38,452 bases of DNA from NCBI GenBank assembly GCA_964343195.1, contig CAYFIR010000059.1, forward strand, positions 1 to 38,452, written 5' to 3'. Below the pieces are notes generated by a model that saw nothing but the letters and a program-made list of their open reading frames with translations, was not told the DNA's origin and ran no database searches. Position numbers and translations under genes: made by a program. Positions 7,837 through 14,733 of the stretch are shown here, one piece after another. This DNA comes from CAYVAP01 sp964343195. Its GTDB lineage: Bacteria > Bacteroidota > Bacteroidia > J057. Each line of letters starts with the position of its first letter. Within the stretch, counting starts at the first letter, position 1.

Positions 7837-9399
7837 TTATCCCTCCGTCAGCAGTTCCTCATAGGGCTTACTTTCCCACTCAGCCACGGTTTTGGTTTCG
7901 GAGGAAAAGCTGATCCCTACCGCAATTACGGGTTGCCCCTCGCTGAGGTAGGGAGTGCCATAGCGCTTCTCCCGGATTTGATCCAGGGCGGTGGAGGCGG
8001 GTGCATCGAGCTTGAATTCCATCACATAGATGCCCGACTGAGCATGGACGACGCTGTCCACCCGGCCCTGGGCGGTGCTCACCTCTGATTGCGTCAGCAG
8101 CCCCAACCCCTGAAAGGTGATGTGCAGGATGGCGTGGAAGAAGCCTTCTCGCCTGGCGTCGAATATCTGGTGGGGAATGGTGGAGAAAAGGCGGTCAAAT
8201 TGAACTACCAGTTTGGATAAATCTCCTGAATCGAGGGCACGCTTGATGCCAGCATAGATGGCTTGCGACTCTGCTGCGCCGCCATTGCGATAGTGAGCCA
8301 GCAGGTAATTGGTCAGAGATGACTCCACCTCCTGATTGGGATAGTCCATCACGTAGAGGTCATACTCGCGCAAATAGTCCTTGATGGTCAAATAGCCGGT
8401 CTGAAAGAGCAGGTTACGCCAGTCGATGTTCTCCAGCGTATAGCTGTCGAAAAGCTGCGCCCCGACCTCAAGGTCTCGGATGTAGTATTGAAAGTCGCTT
8501 TTCAGCGCCTTGAGCAGGAAAGTCGGCGTGCCCGTCTCCCACCAGTAGTTGGCGAAGCGCTGCGCGTCGAAGAGCCGCAGCACCGAGAAGGGGTTATAGA
8601 CCGGCTGGCCGATCTCCCATTGGTAGCCGTTGTACCAGCGCTGGATTTCGGCTTTGACTTCCTCCACGCTCATGTGATTGGCCTCGGCCAGGGCAGGATA
8701 CTCGTCGCTGAAGTAATGGTCCAACTCCGCCGGGGTGTAGCCCGTGAGGGTCGCGTAGCGCGGGTGGCGGGTCAGGTCATTGAGGTTGTTGAGGTCGGAG
8801 AAGAGGGAGACTTTGGAGAACTTCGACACACCCGTGATCAGGAAAAAGCGCAGGTAGGCGTCGGCATCCTTGAGGATGGAGAAAAAGTTCTTCATCACCT
8901 CGCGATTGGCCTGGGCTTGCGGAATGTCGTCGAAGTAGTCGGTCAGCGGCTTGTCGTACTCATCGATGAGCAGTACGACCTTGCGGGGGCCGCTGCCGAG
9001 GGTGTGGATCAGCTCTTCAAATCGCTGCCCCAGCCCTTTTCTCGTGAGCGTGACCGCATATTTCTTCGCCGCCAGATCCAACGCTTGGTGAAGGGCCGCA
9101 TCAAGCCCAATGTCCTTGTACCCCAGGGTACTAAATGAAAAGTGCAGCACCGGATACTCGGCCCAGTCGTGCTCAGCTTCCTGATCCACCCACAAGCCTT
9201 CGAAGAGATCCCTTCGCCCCAGGAAAAAGTACTTCAGGGCACTCAGCAGCAGCGACTTCCCAAAGCGGCGTGGACGGGAGAGGAAATAATGGCTACCCGA
9301 CGTCAACAGTTGATACATCTGCCGGGACTTATCCACATAGAGGTAACCGCCCTCCCGCAACTTCTCAAAATCCTGTATGCCGATGGGATACCGTTTCAT
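7837..9399 (-). CDS. AAA-ATPase-like / PD-(D/E)XK nuclease-domain protein (DUF1703 type)
   Basis: The start is the ATG at 9399 (520 residues, beginning MKRYPIGIQDFEKLREGG, the classic N terminus of this family). The N-terminal AAA-ATPase-like domain has a Walker A variant (PRRFGKS), a Walker B (VVLLIDEYDKPL) and a sensor-like block (FFLITGVSKFSKVSLFSD). The C-terminal PD-(D/E)XK domain has GRVDSVV and the catalytic E-F-K in VMEFKLD. The family is abundant and often multicopy in Bacteroidota and is thought to be mobile or defence-related; its function is unproven. The gene is visibly richer in G+C than its neighbours, consistent with transfer. A candidate promoter lies just upstream. Confidence 0.88.
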   Translation of the reverse strand: MKRYPIGIQDFEKLREGGYLYVDKSRQMYQLLTSGSHYFLSRPRRFGKSLLLSALKYFFLGRRDLFEGLWVDQEAEHDWAEYPVLHFSFSTLGYKDIGLDAALHQALDLAAKKYAVTLTRKGLGQRFEELIHTLGSGPRKVVLLIDEYDKPLTDYFDDIPQAQANREVMKNFFSILKDADAYLRFFLITGVSKFSKVSLFSDLNNLNDLTRHPRYATLTGYTPAELDHYFSDEYPALAEANHMSVEEVKAEIQRWYNGYQWEIGQPVYNPFSVLRLFDAQRFANYWWETGTPTFLLKALKSDFQYYIRDLEVGAQLFDSYTLENIDWRNLLFQTGYLTIKDYLREYDLYVMDYPNQEVESSLTNYLLAHYRNGGAAESQAIYAGIKRALDSGDLSKLVVQFDRLFSTIPHQIFDARREGFFHAILHITFQGLGLLTQSEVSTAQGRVDSVVHAQSGIYVMEFKLDAPASTALDQIREKRYGTPYLSEGQPVIAVGISFSSETKTVAEWESKPYEELLTEG

Positions 9400-9411
9400 A
9401 GGGGGAAGATA

Positions 9412-9444
9412 CAAAGGAAATGGGGTTTGTTGACAATGCTCAAA
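9412..9444 (-). promoter_or_regulatory. Candidate Bacteroidota-type promoter for the AAA/nuclease gene
   Basis: On the minus strand, TTTG (9444-9441) is followed by 21 bases and TTCCTTTG (9419-9412), close to the Bacteroidota consensus TTTG-N19-TAnnTTTG. The start codon would lie only about 13 bases downstream, implying a very short leader. One -7 base and the spacing deviate. Confidence 0.35.
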
Positions 9445-9559
9445 ATGGAGATTCTTTGCCAAGGTCTTTCAACGAATTCGCCCTCTCCCTATGATTCTAC
9501 TCCCGACCTTTTATCTTTAGGGCAAAGAAATTTTCTCATCCCTTGTACGCTTCGCTATC

Positions 9560-11221
9560 ATGAAAAAAGTACTCCGTTTCATCCTGTTGTTGATTCTGCT
9601 GGCCGTAGCGGCAGTAGCAGGCTACCTATTCATCGAAACCGACGATGATACCCGCTCTCCCTTTGAGTTTGTGCCGCATGACTTTATCTATATGGTCGAA
9701 TCTGATCGACCCATCAAGGACTGGCAGGGACTGAGCAGCACCAACGTATGGCAGTACCTCAAGGGAAATGAGTTTTTTGCGGACATCACCGAGTCGGCAG
9801 ATTACCTGGACTCTCTGCTGCAAAGCAATCAACGGCTGGTCGATCTGGTCGATCTCGGAGACCTGGTGATCTCGGCCCACATGATTTCACGAGAGGATTA
9901 CGATTTCCTGATTGCGGTGGATCTCCGCGGCAAGGGCCGAAAGCTCTCCAAAATCAAGCCCGTAACAGTAGAAATACTCGAGAACCTGGGCTACGAAGTG
10001 CGCACCGATCAGTACTTCAACATTGACCTTTACCACCTCTACGACCCGGTCTATGACGATAACATGACCATGGCTACGGTGGACAATGTCCTGCTCTTCT
10101 CCTACGTCGAATCCATCATCAAGGACGCCATTGACCAGTCCGAGAGGACCTCCATTACTGCTGATCAGGCCTTCGAAGCGGTACAGGCTGAGGCCGACCG
10201 AGGGGCGCTCTACAACCTCTACCTGAATTTCCGTGAGATCCCGTCGTTCATGGGAGCATACACCTCCGAAATGCCCGAAATGCTGGTGGGCATTGACTCG
10301 ATGATGAGCTTTGCGGCCCTGGACCTCGACATGACCGACGACTACATCGAACTGGCGGGATATGCCCGTCAGGTGGATACCTTTCCCTCCTACCTGAGCG
10401 TCTTCAGCGATGTAGGCCGTGGCGAAATCACCGCTGATGAGGTACTCCCGACCAGCACCGCGCTGTTTACCAGCATCGGATTCGACGACTTCGGCGATTT
10501 TTATAACCGCTTCGATGCTCACTATGCAGCCACCGACCCCGCGGGCCACGAAGAAATCGAAAAGGCACGCAAGCGGATCGAGCGCCTGCTCAAGATTGAG
10601 TTTGAGCGGGATTTCTTTAGCTGGATGAGCGACGAAGTGGTGACGGCCGTGGTGCCCGTAAATGGTCAGTACTCCTATTTCGCCATGCTGCGATTCCAAG
10701 ACCTGGACCTCACCGAAGAGCGCCTCAACTATGTTTCTGAGCGTATAGGCAAAACGGCTGTCCGCTTCGAGGAGACTGACTACCAGGGGTTCCCCATTCG
10801 CTACCTGGAACTGAAGGGATTTTTCAAGCTGTTTTTTGAAAAACTTTTCTCTAAAATCGAAAAGCCGCATTATTCCATTATTGAGGACTACGTGGTCTTT
10901 ACCAATGATACTACCTCGTTGCAATACATGATCGACCAGTACCTGGCCCGCGAGACCCTGGATCAGGACGATGCCTACAACGAATTCATGGACGAATTTG
11001 AGTCCACCTCCAATGTCTTCACCTACTTCCGTACTGAGAACCTGTACCGCTACTTGAGCAGCACCCTTGATGCAGAAACCCGTCGCGATCTCGCCCGAAA
11101 CCGGGAATACCTGATGAGCTTTCCGCAGATCGGTTTCCAACTGTATCCTGGTCGGGGCATGTATCGCATGTACCTCTATGGAGAGTTTGTACCGCCAGAG
11201 GGGTTTGAGAATCCCATGTAA
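9560..11221 (+). CDS. DUF3352-like anchored protein
   Basis: The product is 553 residues with one N-terminal transmembrane helix (about residues 5-25), followed by a large extracytoplasmic domain. The pattern is typical of DUF3352 proteins: a start FEFVPHDFIYMVESDRP, repeated beta-alpha units, many acidic residues, and a late SIIEDYVVFTNDTTSLQYMID segment that echoes an earlier TMATVDNVLLFSYVESIIKDAI segment, suggesting two related halves. The role of the family is unknown. It is divergent from the AAA/nuclease gene and convergent with the uspA-like gene. TATCTTTA at 9512-9519 could be its -7 element, but no -33 was seen. Confidence 0.72.
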   Translation: MKKVLRFILLLILLAVAAVAGYLFIETDDDTRSPFEFVPHDFIYMVESDRPIKDWQGLSSTNVWQYLKGNEFFADITESADYLDSLLQSNQRLVDLVDLGDLVISAHMISREDYDFLIAVDLRGKGRKLSKIKPVTVEILENLGYEVRTDQYFNIDLYHLYDPVYDDNMTMATVDNVLLFSYVESIIKDAIDQSERTSITADQAFEAVQAEADRGALYNLYLNFREIPSFMGAYTSEMPEMLVGIDSMMSFAALDLDMTDDYIELAGYARQVDTFPSYLSVFSDVGRGEITADEVLPTSTALFTSIGFDDFGDFYNRFDAHYAATDPAGHEEIEKARKRIERLLKIEFERDFFSWMSDEVVTAVVPVNGQYSYFAMLRFQDLDLTEERLNYVSERIGKTAVRFEETDYQGFPIRYLELKGFFKLFFEKLFSKIEKPHYSIIEDYVVFTNDTTSLQYMIDQYLARETLDQDDAYNEFMDEFESTSNVFTYFRTENLYRYLSSTLDAETRRDLARNREYLMSFPQIGFQLYPGRGMYRMYLYGEFVPPEGFENPM

Positions 11222-11274
11222 CAGATAAAAAGCAGCAAGGGAAGAAGTGGGTATAAATGGGCTGAACTTGCACG

Positions 11275-11318
11275 GAAAAAGCCAGGGCCAGGAGGATACA
11301 ACCTCTCTGACCCTGGCT
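11275..11318 (-). terminator. Intrinsic terminator of the uspA-like gene
   Basis: An inverted repeat (AGCCAGGGCCA 11280-11290 with TGACCCTGGCT 11308-11318) is followed on the minus strand by a run of five Ts (11280-11276). It lies about 25 bp after the stop of the minus-strand uspA-like gene and could also help end the convergent DUF3352 transcript. Confidence 0.7.
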
Positions 11319-11342
11319 CCTAAAAATGATCTCCCGTTTCTT

Positions 11343-12245
11343 TTATTCGTTTCTCACGATTAGTAGGGGGATGTTCTCGTCATAGCGAAGGAGTTTCTCT
11401 GGCATGCTGCCCAGTAGCCAGGCAGAGAAACTGGAGTGGCCTCTGGCCCCAATGATGAGCATATCCGGGTTGATCCGGTCAGCTGCCTCTGATACATGTT
11501 TGGCGCAGTTGTAATGGGTGTTTTCCACTAATTCAACCTCGGGTTTAAGGTCTCCCCAGTCAAAGCGCTCCACATACCTGTTCACCAGCTCTTCAACATT
11601 CTCCCGGATGATGTGGGCATACTGCCCGGTAGTCCGGCTGATCTTAAAGGCCTGATCGGTAGGTACGTCGAAAACGTGAAGCAACGTGATCTTTGGAGGT
11701 TTGGGCAGGCTCTGTGCCAACGTGATGGCCTTGCGAACAGCAAACTCATTGTATGGGCTGAGGTCCGTCGCAATCATCAGATGGTCGAGATTGCCAGTTG
11801 AGGCTTCTGGTACAAACAGAACCGAACTATTCGTATGCCGCAAATACCTGTTGGCGGCAACTCCTGATCCCTGATGCACCTGCTTTTTACCAAGTATGGT
11901 GAGGTCTATTTCCTTGTCATTGGAAAACTGCAGCATCTGATGGGTGATGGTCCCTTCAAGTACCTGAAACTCCGCTTCAAGGTCATTGGGATTAAGTACT
12001 TCCCGGACCTCGGCATCCATGGCCGCTTCATAACGTTGAACCAGGGTTTCCATCAAGGTCTCATCGGGCTGCTCGCGAGTGTATCTACCTCCCACGACAA
12101 CCGGAAGTTGCTGAGCGTAGGAAACATGGACCATGTAGGCTTTCACAGGAGGAAAGCTTTGATTCAGGAGAGAGAGATATGAAATCAACCTGGTATCAAG
12201 GTGACTCATATCCAGTCCCACGAGGATTCGGTTGAAAGCATTCAT
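11343..12245 (-). CDS. Universal stress protein, tandem UspA domains
   Basis: The 300-residue cytoplasmic protein consists of two UspA domains (about 1-145 and 150-300). The second carries a full ATP-binding signature G-x2-G-x9-G-S in GARGHSSFSAWLLGS and ends in a beta strand (PLLIVRNE). In the first domain the equivalent segment (LGKKQVHQGSGVAANRYLR) lacks the second glycine, so only the C-terminal domain is expected to bind ATP in the usual way. Such tandem proteins typically act in stress or starvation responses; the particular trigger here is unknown. It is followed by a good terminator and is probably a single-gene transcript. Confidence 0.92.
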   Translation of the reverse strand: MNAFNRILVGLDMSHLDTRLISYLSLLNQSFPPVKAYMVHVSYAQQLPVVVGGRYTREQPDETLMETLVQRYEAAMDAEVREVLNPNDLEAEFQVLEGTITHQMLQFSNDKEIDLTILGKKQVHQGSGVAANRYLRHTNSSVLFVPEASTGNLDHLMIATDLSPYNEFAVRKAITLAQSLPKPPKITLLHVFDVPTDQAFKISRTTGQYAHIIRENVEELVNRYVERFDWGDLKPEVELVENTHYNCAKHVSEAADRINPDMLIIGARGHSSFSAWLLGSMPEKLLRYDENIPLLIVRNE

Positions 12246-12385
12246 AGTATAGCCTATTTTATCAACAGACTATAAACTACACGATAGCAGTCAGGTATTC
12301 AACGCTTTATGATACCATCAGAGTTGACTTATGGCAACCCTGATGCCAGTTGTTCACCTGTTCTCTGTAAATCAGAAGGGTTTCT

Positions 12386-12527
12386 CCTGGTGCTTGCGGA
12401 ATGAAGTAATGAGCCAATTTAAAACTGCACATTTCCCTGATCAGCAGCACTTTCAATCACGTTGAGCGCAACGAAATCCCGCAGAGCGCGAAACTCGCGA
12501 CTCCAAACTTTGAACTTATCCCACTAG
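12386..12527. repeat. Dispersed palindromic repeat R1, copy 1 (abuts redoxin stop)
   Basis: This segment matches 30299-30438 over about 130 bp. The shared core covers the arms TAATG(A/G)GC(C/T)AATTTAAAA, then TTTCAATCACGTTGAGCG, then GAAATCCCGCAGAGCG and AACTCGCGAC. It contains the stem TCCCGC-AGA-GCGCGA, which is perfect in copy 2. The right edge is CTAG at 12524-12527, and its TAG (minus strand) is exactly the stop codon of the redoxin gene. The left edge is diverged. No coding potential was found. Confidence 0.75.
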
Positions 12528-13141
12528 CGATTCACGGTATCACTCCACCGAATGCTACATCCCTGTGGTCGAGTCTGCCTGGTTGCAGGAGTCTTGCCAT
12601 TCAGCAATGCTTCCAGAGCCTGTACCAGATAGGGTTGCTGAACCATATTGGGATCAAGCGGATTGTCATCAATCCGTCCCTGGTAAGCTACCGTAAAAGT
12701 TCCATTTATGGGTTTCAGGACAAAAACCTCGGGATTTTTGGTCGCGCCAAACTGCCGCGCGACTTCCTGTAGTGAGTCCTTCAGGTAAGGGAAATCAAAT
12801 GGGCTATAGGACCTCATTTGACTGGCCTGATCGCGCTGGCTGACACTGGCATCGTTGCTGTTTATGCCAATAAAAGCGACATTGCGCCCCATAAACTGGG
12901 TGTGTAAAGAAGAAATGCGTTCTTCATAATTATTGGCCCAGGAACAGTTGGAGCTGGTGAATATCACCACGATAGCCTGCTTGTCCCGGTAGCTATTCAG
13001 TTCAATGGTTTGTCCTGTGGCATCCTTGAGGATGAAATTCTGGATGGTCCGGGGGGCATCCTGTCCCCAGGCAATTGTAGAAAGGCCTATAAGCAATAGG
13101 CTAAGAATCCAGTATGTGTGCTTTTTAGCCCCTGTTGTCAT
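12524..13141 (-). CDS. Secreted redoxin / AhpC-TSA-like thioredoxin-fold protein
   Basis: The 205-residue protein has an N-terminal signal peptide (residues ~8-27, ending AWGQ) and a thioredoxin fold of the peroxiredoxin-like redoxin type: IVVIFTSSNCSWANNYEERI with a single active-site Cys66, then GINSNDA, then a cis-Pro region (NPEVFVL). It ends with a GCSIRW motif, as in related Bacteroidota secreted redoxins. With one Cys in the active loop and one near the C terminus, it may use an unusual Cys pair rather than CxxC. Its stop codon TAG lies inside the edge of repeat R1. The next upstream gene encodes another thioredoxin-fold lipoprotein, so the two may share a redox role in the envelope. 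Confidence 0.82.
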   Translation of the reverse strand: MTTGAKKHTYWILSLLLIGLSTIAWGQDAPRTIQNFILKDATGQTIELNSYRDKQAIVVIFTSSNCSWANNYEERISSLHTQFMGRNVAFIGINSNDASVSQRDQASQMRSYSPFDFPYLKDSLQEVARQFGATKNPEVFVLKPINGTFTVAYQGRIDDNPLDPNMVQQPYLVQALEALLNGKTPATRQTRPQGCSIRWSDTVNR

Positions 13142-13233
13142 AACTAAGAGGTTAATTGTTGAACAATAAAACGGGGAGGAAAGCCGGTTCCGTTCATATC
13201 ACCTGAATATAAACAGGTGAAGAGGAACATACC

Positions 13234-13746
13234 CTATTTAAACGTTTGGTGTTCGTGTACTATTAGACGAACTTCTTTGGGGTCGGTCATTCCGGTTACT
13301 TCCACCAGGGCACCGTCCTGGGTGAAAACCATGTTTAGGGGAGTGCCGCCATCCCATTGAGGGTAGCGGCTTCCGACAAAATCCCTTGCATCTTCTGCAG
13401 AAAGGTGATAGGTCGAAAAGTTTACATCGTAGTTGGTGAGAAAGGCTTCAATCTCAGATTTGGAAAGTTCCTCATCAAGTGAGACGAGCATCAGGCTCAC
13501 ATCGCTTTTTTCCTGTTTTTGCAGCTTGATAAGTCCGGGCAATTGCTCTGAGCAAAGAGGACAGTCGCTGCGATAAAGGCTGACAAGTGTATACGGACGA
13601 TCCTGGGCCAATACCTGTTCACTGAAGGTCCGGGCATCAATCGTTTCGATCGACTGCTCAAGTGAACTATTGCCCCCCCCCGGCCCACACGCGGTCAGCA
13701 GTGTAAGTGAGGATATAATCAGGATGTAAGATATAGTGTACCGCAT
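13234..13746 (-). CDS. TlpA-like thioredoxin-fold lipoprotein
   Basis: From the ATG at 13746 the product is 170 residues (an alternative start at 13764 adds six). The signal peptide ends in a lipobox (LLTAC, Cys20), immediately followed by a Gly/Pro-rich segment encoded by a nine-base G tract. A thioredoxin-like domain follows with a CPLC motif (Cys62/Cys65) in SLYRSDCPLCSEQLPGL, and a cis-Pro segment GGTPLNMVF. It is predicted to be a membrane-tethered thiol oxidoreductase facing the periplasm. Its first 80 bp overlap the 3' end of the phosphopantetheinyl transferase gene in another frame, so the signal peptide and lipobox are dual-coding DNA. Confidence 0.82.
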   Translation of the reverse strand: MRYTISYILIISSLTLLTACGPGGGNSSLEQSIETIDARTFSEQVLAQDRPYTLVSLYRSDCPLCSEQLPGLIKLQKQEKSDVSLMLVSLDEELSKSEIEAFLTNYDVNFSTYHLSAEDARDFVGSRYPQWDGGTPLNMVFTQDGALVEVTGMTDPKEVRLIVHEHQTFK

Positions 13747-14341
13747 AGCACTTTTCAACACCATTGGTTTTTACGGTAGCCAGCACCGTTCCGTTATCGG
13801 AAAGCTCAAAATTTTCCAGGTGCATGATCATATCGTGTTTGAACGCATGGCCTTCACCCAGTATTTTATATAGACTTTCCTTTGAGCTCCACACCAGCAG
13901 GAATAGCTCAAAGCTTGGTTTTTTATCAAACTGCTCAATCTCATCATCATGCATGAACAGGAAGCGGGTCTTCTGATTGCGCTTCCGGTGCCTGAATTCC
14001 AGGTCTATGCCGACCTCCGCGCCTTCTGAAGCGATGGCAGCAGAGAAATGTGTGGAGTGGGTATAGGAAATATGGTGAGAGTTATCTGAAAGATAGGGCT
14101 TGCCCGTTGAGGTACTCAGTGACTCTACACGAGAGGTATTGGCGATTTTTAACAGCTCTTTGAGGCACAGGCGACTGGAAAGCCACTCAAGCCGACGCTG
14201 TGGATGCATAATGGTTGCAAGGCGTGCCCACTCGTTTTCGTAGAGTTTGACCCTTTCCAGAAAATATAGCTCATCCTCCTCGATGTGCCAGGCACCTAGG
14301 GTTGTATCGGGTATGCGGCTTTCCAGAGAAATATATGGCAT
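13667..14341 (-). CDS. 4'-phosphopantetheinyl transferase superfamily protein
   Basis: The 224-residue enzyme is predicted to transfer phosphopantetheine from CoA to a carrier-protein serine. The Sfp-type motifs are visible: GIDLE (Mg site) in the middle and WSSKESLYKILGEGHAFKHD (W-x-x-KE-x-x-x-K). Length suits the Sfp/Sfp-like class. No PKS, NRPS or carrier-protein gene lies nearby, so the substrate is unknown. The C terminus (HYILHPDYILTYTAD) looks like a normal last strand, after which the frame runs on to ..RVWAGGGQ. This tail overlaps the lipoprotein signal sequence by 80 bp and ends just past the G9 tract. Confidence 0.87.
   Translation of the reverse strand: MPYISLESRIPDTTLGAWHIEEDELYFLERVKLYENEWARLATIMHPQRRLEWLSSRLCLKELLKIANTSRVESLSTSTGKPYLSDNSHHISYTHSTHFSAAIASEGAEVGIDLEFRHRKRNQKTRFLFMHDDEIEQFDKKPSFELFLLVWSSKESLYKILGEGHAFKHDMIMHLENFELSDNGTVLATVKTNGVEKCYAVHYILHPDYILTYTADRVWAGGGQ
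13673..13681 (-). repeat. Nine-base G tract (C on + strand) in an overlap of two genes
   Basis: Nine consecutive Gs (minus strand) lie directly after the lipobox Cys codon of the TlpA-like lipoprotein and before the last codons of the phosphopantetheinyl transferase. Gain or loss of a base would shift the lipoprotein frame. Loss of one G would join the transferase frame to the thioredoxin domain. It is a candidate slippage site, or a sequencing-error site. Confidence 0.8.
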
Positions 14342-14733
14342 GGAAGCTTTTCTGTCGAAGGTGTGTCTTCTGTTATTCCTGATCGATTGAGTATCCCTGA
14401 GTTGGTGGAATTTTCAATCCCTATTTGAATTTACGCTTTTTTGATCCATTTCCCCACCCTGAATCGGATTGATCTCCAGAGAAACGGGATGGGGAGGGAA
14501 GAAAAACGGGAATACGAATCTACACACCCACAATACTCTCATTTTCAGCCACCATGCCCTATTTATTCACGGGGGGCTAACCTCTTGCAATTTTCAATAG
14601 ATCAAAGAATATGCTATAACATTACACTTCCTTCAAAAAAATCCCTGATAAATCCGATAGTTTCCTTAGATTTAAAGCTGTTTTAATTTGGGGAACTCTG
14701 TTCTCTGCTGAATTTGATTCCTTTTTCTTCTCT
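14342..14733. other. Divergent intergenic region, no gene seen
   Basis: This is 392 bp between the divergent phosphopantetheinyl transferase and SNF2 genes. It is AT-rich toward the SNF2 side. An 81-codon frame (14441-14686) has no recognisable features and I do not accept it. It probably contains both promoters, but no good -33/-7 pair was identified. Confidence 0.5.

Noticed and set aside
8488..9138. A 216-residue + strand frame opposite the AAA/nuclease gene
   Set aside because: It is a shadow frame in a GC-rich gene with an intact, recognisable product on the other strand.
9887..11140. A 417-residue minus-strand frame opposite the DUF3352 gene
   Set aside because: It is a shadow of the real + strand gene: it has no signal or domain, while the + strand product has a membrane anchor and the family pattern.
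14441..14686. An 81-residue frame in the gap before the SNF2 gene
   Set aside because: It has no family pattern, no signal peptide and an intergenic-type composition.
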